A stretch of DNA of 64,000 bases from Megaustenia siamemsis. Taxonomy: Eukaryota; Mollusca; Gastropoda; Stylommatophora; Ariophantidae. The stretch covers positions 58,814,103-58,878,102 of the forward strand of contig JAVIAB010000059.1 of assembly GCA_032433765.1 (NCBI GenBank). The letters run 5' to 3'. Below are positions 12,601-22,743 of this stretch, in pieces. A program made the translations under genes and the position numbers. The notes beneath the pieces were generated by a model. The model saw nothing but the letters and a program-made list of their open reading frames with translations, was not told the origin of the DNA and did no database searches. Within the stretch, counting starts at the first letter, position 1. The number at the start of each line of letters is the position of its first letter.

Positions 12601-13856
12601 CAGCGATCACATCGGGGAGTCTCCCAGCGAATCTCACTGACTTGTCGTTTCAAGAAACCCCCATAACAACAATTGACGATGATGCTTTTGATGGATCAGC
12701 CCATACCTTGACGTCACTCACCTTCTACCTAGCTCGCTTTATCCAGCTTCCGGCAGCCTTTGGTCGCTTGCACGCTCTCACATTTCTAAGTATAACCGAT
12801 AGCAAGATTCAGGACTGGAACATGGATGCCTCGAAGCCAATGACAGCGACACTTAATACACTAGCCTTAGAGAATATGCCTGTTAAAAAATGGCCTAGCT
12901 GGCTTCAATATTTCACGAATCTAACAGATCTCAGCCTTGGCGGTTGTCTTCTCTCTGACATTCCTGAAAATGGTTTAGATTCACAGATCTCGACTTTGAC
13001 AGATCTGGTATTAAATAATAACAGTTTTAAAACGATCCCACAGGCTGTTTCTAAACTAACTACTCTACAACTGCTAGCTTTTGACAAAAATAAACTCACC
13101 GACGTTAAGTGGCTGCCGGTGTCCAGTAAGTTAAAGTCGTTATCACTAAATAACAACAAACTGCACGACTCTAACCAGCTCAGTGATATGGTTAAAGCAT
13201 TTGGTGATACGCTGTTCGATTTTGACATACAAAGTAATCTATTAACGTCATTTCCCAAACTGGACGTTCTGAAACATGTCTTCGGTCTAGATTTTAATCA
13301 TAACAAATTAATTGACCCTAACGCTGGATCATTGCCTGTAAACATATCCGACCTTAAAATGAGATCAAACGCTCTACCGCGTATTCCTAGAATCCTTTCG
13401 AGTTTACAAAAAATAACTCAAGTGTATCTAGGGTCAAACACAATAACTGAGATCGAAGGGACGGCCTTTCCTCCGTTTGCAAGAGGAGTCGAACTAGAAA
13501 ATAATCTTATATCAGTAATAAGGGACACGAGTTTTCCAGTTAATGCAAGCATAACATACATACTTCTCAACAATAACCCGCTCGTTGAGATTACTTCCAA
13601 TGCTTTTGTGAACTTACCACATCTTGTAGAGTTGAACTTACAGTATACAAAACTGACACGTTTGCCGTTAGCGTTGGCTTCTCTTGGTAAAATTGATGTA
13701 TTCGACATCAGATTCACTACCAGCTTGGTCTGCACATGTCAAGAGAAAGGTTTACAAGACTGGATAAAACTGATGAGACCGGAAATGGTAAAAGGGACCT
13801 GTGGACAAGCCAGCATTTTATATTTCTTCACAACCTTAAGCCCAAACTGTCCTTGA
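6514..13856 (+). CDS. LRR gene A: secreted leucine-rich repeat protein (3 coding exons)
   Basis: Predicted join 6514-6603, 8517-8624, 12588-13856, giving 488 aa. The first 26 residues are a signal peptide with the hydrophobic core 'LILVFYFLGAAVLAV'. An LRRNT cap follows with cysteines 27, 32, 34 and 41 (C-x4-C-x-C-x6-C), then about 13 LRRs ('LxxLxLxxNxL' pattern, e.g. 'LKSLSLNNNKL'), then an LRRCT cap starting 'LVCTC' and ending in 'SPNCP'. Both introns are GT-AG and phase 0; joining exons 2 and 3 completes an LRR ('GFDRNKFTAI'). A sequon ('NLT') sits at the same place as in B and C. There is no membrane segment, so it is probably secreted. Database relatives of this architecture are often named after the non-catalytic subunit of Oplophorus luciferase; that does not establish function. 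It is the most diverged of the three paralogues. Ligand and role are unknown. Confidence 0.85.
6652..7076. repeat. (CTTC)n/(CATC)n microsatellite in intron 1 of gene A
   Basis: CCTT-type repeats with a central C-rich block. They give long open frames of Pro/Ser/Leu/Phe on the plus strand and Lys/Gly/Arg/Glu on the minus strand in several frames at once, which shows the openness is compositional. Confidence 0.95.
7340..7650 (+). mobile_element. decayed NL1 copy in intron 1 of gene A
   Basis: Diverged pieces align to NL1: 'SWTMKQPSVFRGC' for 'SWTIGQQTRKSLES', and 'RLEFIVTIEKHNRKKR' for 'QLEYIVTTGKIEGRRD'. The very end of NL1 ('MINDCKDRKLSRDM') reappears at 8087-8132, so the NL8 copy between seems to be nested in it. 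It is the most degraded NL1 copy here. Confidence 0.6.
7675..8085 (-). mobile_element. NL8 non-LTR 3' end with C2H2-like finger tail
   Basis: The minus strand reads 'GRPKLRYRDISKSSLND', 'YDWEHLASDRTSWRACL', then a finger-like ending with C-x2-C...H-x3-C spacing ('CSFCDRLCLSNIARISHE'). A terminal zinc finger after a '[W]E.LA.DR..WR' segment is typical of some non-LTR ORF2 C-termini. It lies between two parts of one NL1 copy. Confidence 0.65.
8135..8350 (-). mobile_element. NL3 3' end fragment
   Basis: The reverse complement matches the NL3 insert at 2930-3235: 'AFSRMHGERPRGRPRGRWI'-like coding and the downstream 'GTATCAGTGAAAAGAGAAAA' stretch. It lies in intron 1 of gene A, shortly before exon 2. 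Confidence 0.68.
8517..8624 (+). CDS. LRR gene A, coding exon 2 (LRRNT cap)
   Basis: Exactly 36 codons, from 'ECTCGQTDIMC' to 'TTAGFD', bounded by AG (8515-8516) and GTAAGA (8625). It has the same 108-bp length and phase as the second exons of B and C. Confidence 0.88.
8638..10262. repeat. 34-bp minisatellite in intron 2 of gene A
   Basis: About 48 units of 'TTAACTAGATTAGATTTGTG' + 'TGGCGCTGTGTTTG'. The array starts only about 13 bp after the exon 2 splice donor. The first seven or so units are nearly identical ('TTAAATAGATTATATTTGTG' form), while later units are more varied and partly alternate in pairs. This is consistent with recent local expansion at the 5' edge. Confidence 0.95.
10447..10955 (-). 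mobile_element. NL1 copy, 3' portion, in intron 2 of gene A
   Basis: The minus strand reads 'MAQAKAASQKMRKILCNPF', 'ESWTIGQQTRKSLESVEMW' and 'MRREQQEYIVATEKIEG', ending in the (GAT)n tail at 10447-10461. The frame is broken by small changes. Confidence 0.8.
11150..11330 (+). mobile_element. NL9 non-LTR 3' fragment
   Basis: Translation across frames gives 'GGRSGDLRRKRWEDNIKEW' followed by 'CLDFAEG*RMTEDC', a retroelement C-terminal pattern. A minus-strand relative lies at 18325-18435. The call rests on short motifs. Confidence 0.5.
11332..11545 (+). mobile_element. NL6 3' fragment
   Basis: The open stretch reads 'RQKELTITQRALNKRYENA', 'RLRGRPRKRWIKGILESLG' and 'EEANRRAKNRRLFLPS', the C-terminus of NL6 (compare 49495-49900 on the minus strand). 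It abuts NL9. The 455 bp after it (11546-12002) show no gene. Confidence 0.75.
12003..12520. repeat. degenerate minisatellite before exon 3 of gene A
   Basis: 'CCCCTCAACATC' units pass into units of about 45 bp carrying 'CACCATCCCATATCCCATC' and 'TTTACCCCATCATCTCTTC'. Strand composition is strongly C/T/A with few Gs. It ends about 70 bp before the exon 3 acceptor. Confidence 0.85.
12588..13856 (+). CDS. LRR gene A, coding exon 3 (LRR array and LRRCT)
   Basis: The acceptor 'CTAATCTCCAG' ends at 12587; the exon opens 'RNKFTAITSGSLPANLTDL' in the frame left by exon 2 and runs 422 codons to TGA at 13854-13856. The uninterrupted frame carries regular LRRs such as 'LVLNNNSFKTIPQAV' and the cap motif 'LVCTCQEKGL'. 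Confidence 0.92.
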   Translation, partial: RNKFTAITSGSLPANLTDLSFQETPITTIDDDAFDGSAHTLTSLTFYLARFIQLPAAFGRLHALTFLSITDSKIQDWNMDASKPMTATLNTLALENMPVKKWPSWLQYFTNLTDLSLGGCLLSDIPENGLDSQISTLTDLVLNNNSFKTIPQAVSKLTTLQLLAFDKNKLTDVKWLPVSSKLKSLSLNNNKLHDSNQLSDMVKAFGDTLFDFDIQSNLLTSFPKLDVLKHVFGLDFNHNKLIDPNAGSLPVNISDLKMRSNALPRIPRILSSLQKITQVYLGSNTITEIEGTAFPPFARGVELENNLISVIRDTSFPVNASITYILLNNNPLVEITSNAFVNLPHLVELNLQYTKLTRLPLALASLGKIDVFDIRFTTSLVCTCQEKGLQDWIKLMRPEMVKGTCGQASILYFFTTLSPNCP

Positions 13857-13890
13857 AGATTCGCACTGAGAGACAACGCATCTCGTTTTA

Positions 13891-13896
13891 AATAAA
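13891..13896 (+). promoter_or_regulatory. polyadenylation signal AATAAA of gene A
   Basis: AATAAA lies 35 bp after the gene A stop codon, a plausible 3'-end signal. No transcript evidence is available. Confidence 0.55.
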
Positions 13897-14050
13897 TAAG
13901 TGTAACATTATCATTCAAGATGACATAATAAATATAATGTTAATATCTGTATTAATCTTTTTCTTCTTCCTTTCAACTCCATCTGGAGTACAGGTCTTCA
14001 ACAAGCACTTTCCAAACCGTCCTGTTTTTTGCCATTCCCTAAAGATCGCT

Positions 14051-14308
14051 GGAAGCCACAATAGCTCAGTGGTTAGTGAACTGGACTACAAAGGACAAGG
14101 GGTAGGGTTCGATCCCAACAGACGGCTTTCGGGTTCACCCAGCCTAAAATTTGTACCTGATTTTTTCTGGGAAAGTAAAGCGACACGAGCGTAATACCGA
14201 CCACATTACCCCAAAAATCATGTACTGAAGGTCTGTAAAATTCATGGTCATTAACACCATATTCCCTATACGCCACTTGGCGTGACGGGGGCTCTTTACT
14301 TTACTTTA
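14051..14308 (+). mobile_element. tRNA-derived SINE (family S1), full length with TSD
   Basis: The head carries a tRNA-like A box ('TAGCTCAGTGGTTAG') and B box ('GGTTCGATCCC'). The body contains 'GTAATACCGACCACATTACC' and ends in (TTTAC)n. A perfect 12-bp TSD, CTAAAGATCGCT, lies at 14039-14050 and 14309-14320. In better copies the head starts GGAGCCG, which pairs with CGGCTTC as an acceptor stem. Confidence 0.92.
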
Positions 14309-14457
14309 CTAAAGATCGCTCCATGCTTTAACTTAGCTCTTCAACTCTGCTTCAATCTAACTTCCCCAAATTATGACCTTCCTCCTTGTCTCTTCCATTG
14401 CGGATTTAAAACAAATAAGTTCTTGTGTAAAACTCATATGATTTATCAATGTGTCCC

Positions 14458-15375
14458 ATGAAACGTTACCCGTTAACTGTGGAAAACCAAGCAAGGAAGA
14501 AATAATGAAAGCCATCAATTTATTAAAAAATGGTAAAGCCACATGTCCAGATGAAATTCCTTCGGAAGCCATCAAAGCAGATATTAACATCTCTACCAAG
14601 ATGTTACATGATCTATTAGATAAAATTTAGGAGAGGGAAGAAATACCTAAAGACCGGAAAGAAGGTTATATGATTAAACTACCAAAGAAAGGAAGTTTAC
14701 AGGAGTGCACAAATTATAAGGGAATTATGCTACTATCAGTGCCAGGAAAAATATTAAGCAGAATCATTCTGGAGAGACTAAAAGAGGCCATAGAGAAACA
14801 TTTGAGAGATGAACAAGCAGGTTTTAGGAAGAACAGATCATGTGCTGATAAAATAACTACTCTACGTATAATAGTTGAACAAAGTTTAGAACTACACTTA
14901 AGTTTAGCTTAAATACAAACATTAACATTTTCAACTCCAATGTTAAGTCAGTATTATTATATGGCTGTGAAACATGGAGAACAACAAAAATGACAATTAT
15001 GAAAATACAGACCTTCATTAATGGATGATTACGCAGGATAAAAGGATGGAAATGGCAGGACAAAAACACTAGCATAGAATTATGGGAAACTAATTCACAT
15101 ACCAGTCAAATACCGGTGGATACAGAGATACAGCGAAGACGATGGTCCTGGTTAGGACACACACTGGGAAGCCAACTAAGAGTATTACACAACAGACCCT
15201 TTTCTGGAATCCCCAAGGAAAAAAACAAAGAAAACCAAGATATTCTTGGAGAAGACGGAAGCAGAGATGAAGATGACGTGGAAGACATGGAAGGATCTTA
15301 AAAGATTGGCGAGAAACAGAACAGCTTGGAAAGTGTTTGTTGAAGACCTATGCTCCGCAGGGAGCTGAAAGGAAG
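14458..15375 (+). mobile_element. NL4 non-LTR retrotransposon, internally deleted reverse transcriptase
   Basis: The frame gives reverse-transcriptase fingers: 'AINLLKNGKATCPDEIPSE', 'NYKGIMLLSVPGKILSRII' and 'DEQAGFRKNRSCADKI'. The palm, including the YADD box, is deleted; the sequence jumps near 14885-14930 to the C-terminal part ('RRRWSWLGHTL', 'WNPQGKKQRKPRYSWRR', 'VFVEDLCSAGS*'). The deletion plus stops make it non-functional. Confidence 0.82.
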
Positions 15376-15544
15376 AAGAAGAAGACCGTGCAGCGCCATT
15401 GTCTTTGTTGTCTCTCTTTCCCCACTGGTGTCTGATACTTTCTCATGGTTCTATGTTAGAGTTTTGGTAATACAAACTTCCACTTCCTGTAATTCCTTTT
15501 CAACGTTGAGGAAAAATGGTGGGCTCGGATCAATGCCCTTTAAT

Positions 15545-15727
15545 GTGTCTCCTGCCCGGTGCTCATCGCGATATCTCTTACTTCATTAATCAGCCGTCTT
15601 CTAGGACTACCTTTACCTATCTCCCGGTTGCTTCTCAGCGTTACAGCTCTCCGATGGAAGCTGCTTGGTGGTGATCGTGGCACACGCCCATACAATTTGA
15701 TTTGTTGTTTCTTAGCGTGACCCAGCA
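15545..15727 (-). mobile_element. non-LTR C-terminal fragment adjoining a minisatellite
   Basis: Minus-strand frame 'VLGHAKKQQIKLYGRVPR' then 'GKGSPRRRLINEVRDIA', resembling the 'GH....K.LK..GHV.R' and 'G.PR.RW' C-terminal motifs of non-LTR elements. Its first codons overlap the repeat unit of the array at 15712-16112. Confidence 0.5.
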
Positions 15728-16112
15728 CTGGTGTTACTAAAACTCTTAACGTGGCCTAGCACCGGTGTTAATCAAACTCTTAACGTGACTGACCACTGGT
15801 GTTACTTAAACTTTTAACGTGACTGACCACTAGTGTTACTCAAACTTTTAGCGTGACCCAGCAATGGTGTTACTCAACTCTTAGCGTGATCCATTACTAG
15901 TGTTACTCAAGCTCATAACGTGACCAAGCACCGGTGTTACTCAAACTCTTAACGTGACTCATCACTGATGTTACTAAACTCCTAACGTGACCCAGCACTG
16001 GTGGAAATCAAGCTCCTAACGTGACCCAGCACCGGTGTTACTCAAACTCTTAACGTGATCCAGCACTGCTGTTACTCAAACTCTTAGCGTGACCCAGCAC
16101 TGCTGTTACTCA
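15712..16112. repeat. ~34-bp minisatellite growing out of a retroelement edge
   Basis: About 12 units of the type 'CTTAACGTGACCCAGCACTG' + 'GTGTTACTCAAACT'. The first unit is continuous with the retroelement fragment: the reverse complement of 'CTTAGCGTGACCCAGCAC' is its 'VLGHAK' coding stretch. Confidence 0.88.
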
Positions 16113-16261
16113 GTTTCTTTTCCTTACATCCTTATTTCTGATATTGTCTCTCGTTGTTACAATCGGGATTTGTTCTTATTTTATTTAAATTGAAAATTTA
16201 ATTCACCCCCCCCCCACCCAATTGAATGCAAATGTCCAAGATTGATACTGGCAGCGAACAT

Positions 16262-17285
16262 CAAAGTAAACAATTAACAATCATCGATCAACGATCGGAG
16301 TTAGTAATTAACAAACAATTAGAGGTTAGTAATTAATAGTCAGAGTTAGTAATTAACAAACAATCAGAGGTTAGTAATTAACAATCAGAGTTAGTAATTA
16401 ACAAACAATCAGAAGTTAGTCATTAACAATCAGAATTAGTAATTAACAAACAATCAGAGGTTAGTAATTAACAATCACAATTAGTAATTAACAAACAATC
16501 AGAGGTTAGTAATTAACAATCAGAGTTAGTAATTAACAATCAGAGTTAGTAATTAACAAACAATCAGAGGTTAGTAATTAACAATCAGAGTTAGTAATTA
16601 ACAAACAATCAGAGGTTAGTAATTAACAATCAGAGTTAGTAATTAACAAACAATCAGAGGTTAGTAATTAACAATCAGAGTTAGTAATTAACAAACAATC
16701 AGAGGTTAGTCATTAACAAACAATCTGAGGTTAGTAATTAACAAACAATTAGAGGTTAGTAATTAACAATCAATCAGAGGTTAGTAATTAACAATCAGAA
16801 TTAGTAATTAACAAACAATCAGAGGTTAGTAATTAACAATCAGAGTTAGTAATTAACAAACAATCAGAGGTTAGTAATTAACAATCAGAGTTAGTAATTA
16901 ACAAACAATCAGAGGTTAGTCATTAACAAACAATCTGAGGTTAGTAATTAACAAACAATTAGAGGTTAGTAATTAACAATCAATCAGAGGTTAGTAATTA
17001 ACAATCAGAATTAGTAATTAACAAACAATCAGAGGTTAGTAATTAACAATCAGAGTTAGTAATTAACAAACAATCAGAGGTTAGTAATTAACAATCAGAG
17101 TTAGTAATTAACAAACAATCAGAGGTTAGTCATTAACAAACAATCTGAGGTTAGTAATTAACAAACAATTAGAGGTTAGTAATTAACAATCAATCAGAGG
17201 TTAGTAATTAACAATCAATTAGAGGTTAGTAATTAACAAACAATCAGAGTTAGTAATTAACAATCAGAGTTAACAATTAAATAGT
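16262..17285. repeat. compound minisatellite, alternating 25/20-bp units
   Basis: Units 'GTTAGTAATTAACAAACAAT' + 'CAGAG' alternate with shorter 'GTTAGTAATTAACAATCAGA' units. Larger blocks of several units recur (for example around 16700-16860, 16900-17040 and 17110-17200), showing higher-order duplication. Confidence 0.92.
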
Positions 17286-18048
17286 GGCGTGTTAAAGTGT
17301 AACTCAAGATCTTAATCTAGAGCTTATGTTTTTACAGCTCTGCTCGGTCACTTCAATAAAATAATTATCAGCTTCTTTGTTGACTTGGCGTTATTAATAG
17401 ATGACCTTAACTTGAACAACGGAGATATAGAAGAATCGCACAGTTAAAAAAAAAGTGAGGAGGAGATGCATAAACTGAGTAGAGAAAGTAACTAAAAATA
17501 AAGAACATAGTTTACATAGCAAGAACACATAAATTAATAGCTATCTGAATCAGGAAAAATAAAAACATACCAAAATGCGGGATAAAAAAATATAAACAAC
17601 GGTGTTAATATAAGTAAATTAGTGAGAACAATAATTGCAAATGTAAATTTGTGATTGAACTATGTGTAATTTTGTATGTAATCTGTGGTGTAATTACTGG
17701 AATTCATTAAACATTTTCATTTCTTTAATGAAACATTTTTTTTATTAATTACTCTTTATTCTGTTACTTCTATTTGAATTATCGATCTAAGATCGCAGAT
17801 AATATGGCTAAAATCGGTTGATTGGTCCTACCTGACTGATTCCGATAGGTAAGTATACAAGATCTTATCAAGACCCTGTTCCAGCTCCCCTGTGATGGCT
17901 TTGCAGGTAAATAAACCAGTGAAGCCAAGCGTGTAGAGATCGTGACACGAAACTACCAAGTACCCACATATGTCAGGCTGAAGATGGAAGTGGAGAGAAA
18001 TGTGCATATGCCACAGCTTGCTGTGAACGACAATAATAGCACATACTC
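17286..18048. other. intergenic DNA, nothing recognised
   Basis: AT-rich unique sequence without a persistent frame or a recognised element. Confidence 0.6.
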
Positions 18049-18315
18049 CTTCCTTCCTTCCTTCCTTCCTTCCTTCCTTCCTTCCTTCCTTCCTTCCTTC
18101 CTTCCTTCCTTCCTTCCTTCCTTCCTTCCTTCCTTCCTTCCTTCCTTCCTTCCTTCCTCCCTCCCTCCCTCCCTCCCTCCCTCCCTCCCTCCCCTTTCGT
18201 CCTTCCTTCCTTCCTCCCTCCCTCCCCTCCCCTCCCCTTCCTTCCTTCCTCCTGCCTCCCTATCTTCCTTCCTCCTTCCCTCCCCTCCCTCCCTCCCTAT
18301 CTTCCTTTCTTCCTC
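18049..18315. repeat. (CTTC)n microsatellite with C-rich end
   Basis: TTCC tetranucleotide repeats pass into TCCC variants. Long open frames on both strands here are compositional. Confidence 0.95.
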
Positions 18316-18324
18316 CATAACCCT

Positions 18325-18435
18325 GTTGATTACTGGGGCACTATTGACAAGACTTTGTTATCTCTATCATCAGTCAATCTTTGGCTCACTACAAAGTCGA
18401 GACCTCTCCATTCACTGATATAATCTTTCATTGTC
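18325..18435 (-). mobile_element. NL9 3' fragment
   Basis: Minus strand 'DYISEWRGLDFVVSQRLTD' then 'DRDNKVLSIV', resembling 'NIKEW..LDFAE' of the copy at 11150-11330. It is short and tentative. Confidence 0.45.
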
Positions 18436-18633
18436 TTTCTCTGTCTACCTCATTTTCCGCTCACGTTTTACAGCTTTGATAAGAATGGTCTATGTCAGGC
18501 CATATGTCGAATATACCCGCCAAACAATTTTAATCTGCGTTTCTTCACAACAGTTAAAGATGAACATGTAATCTGATTGCTTGTTGTATATCCTTTTGTG
18601 AAATTGTTCGTTTGTGATATGTTCTACATAACA

Positions 18634-19749
18634 GATGCTCAAAATATGAAATACGTAAGAGATGCCCAAAATATGAAATACGTAAGAGATGCCCAAAATA
18701 TGAAATACGTAAGAGATGCCCAAAATATGATCTAAGTAAGAGATGCCCAAAATATGATCTAAGTAAGAGATGCCCAAAATATGATCTACGTAAGAGATGC
18801 TCAAAATATGATCTAAGTAAGAGATGCCCAAAATATGATCTACGTAAGAGATGCCCAAAATATGATCTACATAACAGATGCTCAAAATATGAAATACGTA
18901 AGAGATGCTCAAAATATGATCTAAGTAAGAGATGCCCAAAATATGATCTACGTAAGAGATGCTCAAAATATGATCTACGTAAGAGATGCTCAAAATATGA
19001 TCTAAGTAAGAGATGCCCAAAATATGATCGAAGTAAGAGATGCTCAAAATATGATCTACGTAAGAAATGCTCAAAATATGATCTACGTAAGAGATGCCCA
19101 AAATATGATCTACGTAAGAGATGCTCAAAATATGATCTACGTAAGAGATGCTCAAAATATGATCTAAGTAAGAAGTGCCCAAAATATGATCTGCGTAAGA
19201 GATGCTCAAAATATGATCTAAGTAAGAGATGCCCAAAATATGATCTAAGTAAGAGATGCTCAAAATATGATCTACGTAAGCAATGCCCAAAATATGATCT
19301 CCGTAAGAGATGCTCAAAATATGATCTACGTAAGAGATGCTCAAAATATGATCTAAGTAAGAGATGCCCAAAATATGATCGAAGTAAGAGATGCCCAAAA
19401 TATGATTCACGTAAGAGATGCCCAAAATATGATCTAAGTAAGAAATGCCCAAAATATGATCTGCGTAAGAGATGCTCAAAATATGATCTACGTAAGAAAT
19501 GCTCAAAATATGATCTACGTAAGAGATGCCCAAAATATGATCGAAGTAAGAGATGCCCAAAATATGATTCACGTAAGAGATGCCCAAAATATGATCTAAG
19601 TAAGAAATGCCCAAAATATGATCTGCGTAAGAGATGCTCAAAATATGATCTAAGTAAGAGATGCCCAAAATATGATCTGCGTAAGAGATGCTCAAAATAT
19701 GATCTACGTAAGAGATGCCCAAAATATGATCTACGTAAGAGATGCCCAA
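18634..19749. repeat. 27-bp minisatellite
   Basis: About 41 units of 'GATGCCCAAAATATGATCTA' + 'CGTAAGA'. Variation is concentrated at a few positions (CCC/CTC, TACG/AAGT), and blocks of variants recur. Because 27 is a multiple of 3, two minus-strand frames stay open for 400 or more codons as 9-residue repeats; I do not regard them as genes. Confidence 0.95.
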
Positions 19750-19963
19750 TCATCAAGTGTTGGTTAGAAAGCTACGCATCAATTAGGCCGTTTTTAGAGC
19801 GTCGACTACTGAGAAGATGTTACCTCTTAGTGTGATGTTTAGTCAGAGTTAGAATAGAAAGCAGGCATATATTAATAATCAGATGTTTTAAATGAAGTTG
19901 TTACAGGGTAGTCACCTGATAATTGGTCCACAAGGGCTTGTGATTTAGGTTAAAAAGAGGAGT

Positions 19964-20280
19964 GGTTATGGTTATGGAAGGCACCGGTATCACTGCAAAC
20001 GAATTAAAATCCATAATTGCTCAACCGCCCGTACCGGTGAAATCATTCGAATTACTGAAAATGAACACAGCGAACTGTTCCCTGTCATATGATATCATCG
20101 TTCATCGTAAACATTTGGAATATCGAAACACGATCAAAACGGATGAAACACACAGCTCACGGTGTGCACAAAGCACTTAACTTAGTAGCTCCTGCAATAA
20201 GCCGGGCTTGGACTATGAGGAAACTGCAACAAGGAACATTTTTCATACATAGCCTAAGAGGAGTGTTTTCTCCAACAGAT
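19964..20280 (+). repeat. dispersed repeat R2, copy 2
   Basis: Matches 5641-6065 in blocks ('GTTATGGTTATGGAAGG', 'CACAGCTCACGGTGTG', 'GGAAACTGCAACAAGGAACA') with indels. No coding frame is conserved between copies. Confidence 0.65.
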
Positions 20281-20589
20281 ACTGTCCGACTGGTAGTGCA
20301 GAACGAGTGAATGTGAAGAACGTAATTATATGTAACAAGAGGCGTGTTTAAGTTCATGTTATTTAATTAGTCGTTTATCATCAGCATCTTCAATATGTTG
20401 ACTGACTTAAATGAAGTTATTGAAAAATGTTTTATGGATAGTAAACTCAGTCAGTCGTAGCTGACTATGGATTTTGCAGCGCCCAAAGAAATATTATTTT
20501 CTTTTCATTTCCATCGCCGTGTCCTCTCCAGGCCGCGGCTTTGGACTGAAAAAGAAAGAGACAAGTTGTTCCCTTTGGAACATATTTCT

Positions 20590-21475
20590 ACTTCACTCAG
20601 CCGAGCTCATGCAGCATGTTTCTACTCTCCACGCAGCCGAGCTCATGTAGCATGTTTCTAATCTCCACGCAGCTGTGTCTATGCAGCATGTTTCTACTCT
20701 CCACGCAGCCGAGCCTATGCAGCATGTTTTTACTTTCCACGCAGCCGAGCCCATGCAGCATGTTTCTACTCTCCACGCAGCCGAGCCTATGCAGCATGTT
20801 TCTACTCTCCACGCAGCCGAGCCTATGCAGCATGTTTCTACTCTCCACGCAGCCGAGCCTATGCAGCATGTTTCTACTCTCCACGCAGCCGAGCCTATGC
20901 AGCATGTTTCTACTCTCCACGCAGCCGAGCCTATGCAGCATGTTTCTACTCTCCACGCAGCCGAGCTCATTCAGCATCTTTCTACTCTCCACACAGTCGA
21001 GCTCATCCACCATCTTTCTACTCTCCACACAGCCGAGCTTATCCACCATCTTTCTACTCTCCACACAGCCGAGCTTATCCACCATGTTTCTACTCTCCAC
21101 ACAGTCGAGCCCATGCACCATGTTTCTACTCTCCACACAGCCAAGCTCATGAACCATGTTTCTACTCTCCACACAGTCAAGCTCATGAACCATGTTTCTA
21201 CTCTCTACACAGCCGAGCTCATCCACCATGTTTCACTCTCCACACAGTCGAGCCCATGCACCATGTTTCTACTCTCCACACAGTCAAGCTCATGAACCAT
21301 GTTTCTACTCTCTACACAGCCGAGCTTATCCACCATGTTTCTACTCTCCACACAGTCGAGCCCATGCACCATGTTTCTACTCTCCACACAGCCAAGCTCA
21401 TGAACCATGTTTCTACTCTCCACACAGCCAAGCTCATGAACCATGTTTCTACTCTCCACACAGCCGAGCCATTGC
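20590..21475. repeat. 36-bp minisatellite
   Basis: About 24 units of 'CATGTTTCTACTCTCCACGC' + 'AGCCGAGCCTATGCAG'. The left half is homogeneous (CACGCAGCCGAG), the right half carries CACACAG variants. A period divisible by 3 keeps frames open on both strands. Confidence 0.95.
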
Positions 21476-21868
21476 AAGAAGTTTGTACTCCAAGCAGCAG
21501 AGAGATCCAAAGATCTGACAAGGTCATACCATTTGGTGCCAACTCCGTCGAAAAAGTTGTCAGTGCAATATTGAAACCAACACTTATCTACTTTAGGGAC
21601 TTCTTTGTGATTTCTGTTGACACTTATCTAGTTAGTTGTATCAATAGCCTCGGAGTGCTGCAAGTTTAGGCACTGTTGTAATAGACAATTATATAGGTCG
21701 AGTCTAAAGACAGAGTCAAGATTATTAAATTTATCAGATAGTTACACCTTCTGGTTGAATAAAAGGCTTATTCCACATTTCCACGAGGTGAGGTATTAAT
21801 GCCCCATGTTCTAGAACGAGCCCGTCTCAATTTTGATGACACGGAACAACCCGTGTCATCTTGATGTC

Positions 21869-21956
21869 CGTGACCGAGATCTATATAATACCAGTCCACG
21901 GCAATTTAGTGCCAGATTGTCGTGGACTGGTATTATATATCCACAACAAGGTCACG
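21869..21956. other. strong hairpin / inverted repeat
   Basis: A perfect 19-bp inverted repeat (TATATAATACCAGTCCACG) occupies 21882-21900 and 21921-21939 around a 20-nt loop, with outer CGTGACC/GGTCACG pairing extending the stem. It could be a miniature inverted-repeat element or an RNA hairpin; the sequence does not decide. No gene lies in 21480-22220. Confidence 0.7.
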
Positions 21957-22223
21957 ATTTATCAGACAGATCTGAGAGAGTATAAACACTTGAACGTGTA
22001 AACAAATCATTCTGAAAGCACAAAAAAGCACACGGAATCTGAACATGTGTTAGACCCTCCAATTGCCTCGAGAAGTGTTGGTGTTCTTATCAAGGGACGT
22101 CAGTCACGAAACATGCAAATAAAGTTAATACGCCAGGTCAGAGAAGATAACAGGAACATTAGATGTCATGCTTCGGTTGATTAATGCATGCCTCGAAACA
22201 GAACAACATATATTTATTTTCAG

Positions 22224-22743
22224 GCAAAGCAGCTTTCCAAAAAATGAGGAAGATACTATGCAATCCATTTTTGACAATAGAAACAAGAAAAAGCGTTCTT
22301 AAATGTTATGTAGAACCAGTATTAACATATGGATGCGAATCATGGAAAATAGGACAGCAGACAAGGAAATCACTGGAGTCTGTAGAAGTGTGATTTTACA
22401 GAAGAATGTTGAGAATACCATGGACAACTAAGAAGAGTAATGAAAATGTTCTGAAAGAGGCCAAAGCAAAAAGAGAGCTAATTTTCAATATTTGAAAGAA
22501 ACAATCATCATTTTTTGGCCATATAATGAGAAGAGAACAGCTGGAATATATTGTAACAACTGGGAAAATTGAGGGACGAAAAGATAGAGGGAAGCAAAGA
22601 GAAAAAATACCAGATAGCTTAAATGAATGGCTTGGCAGAAGGTCAACAACAGAAATGATAAATAACTGTCAAGATAAAAAGTTGTGGAGAGACGTGATCA
22701 CCTACGCCAGCAGGCCCGGTACTTGATGATGATGATGATGATG
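22224..22743 (+). mobile_element. NL1 copy, 3' portion
   Basis: 'KAAFQKMRKILCNPFLTIE', 'RKSVLKCYVEPVLTYGCES', then after a stop 'MRREQLEYIVTTGKIEGRK', ending 'YASRPGT*' directly followed by (GAT)n. It is among the better preserved copies but has in-frame stops. Confidence 0.83.

Noticed and set aside
14051..14130. Functional tRNA gene suggested by A and B boxes.
   Set aside because: The same sequence recurs in many copies with a shared non-tRNA body, a TTTAC tail and target-site duplications, so it is a SINE head.
18490..19756. Minus-strand open frames of 419 and 400 codons made of 9-residue repeats ('ISYVDHILG', 'LLRRSYFGH').
   Set aside because: The 27-bp repeat unit is divisible by 3, so two overlapping frames stay open together. 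There is no signal, domain or splice context, and variation follows DNA units rather than codon constraint.
20590..21475. Possible CRISPR array because of regular repeats.
   Set aside because: Units are contiguous without unique spacers and the DNA is eukaryotic; the same applies to all arrays here.
20590..21669. Several 100-210-codon frames on both strands over the 36-bp array.
   Set aside because: Open in at least four frames simultaneously; explained by the repeat period.
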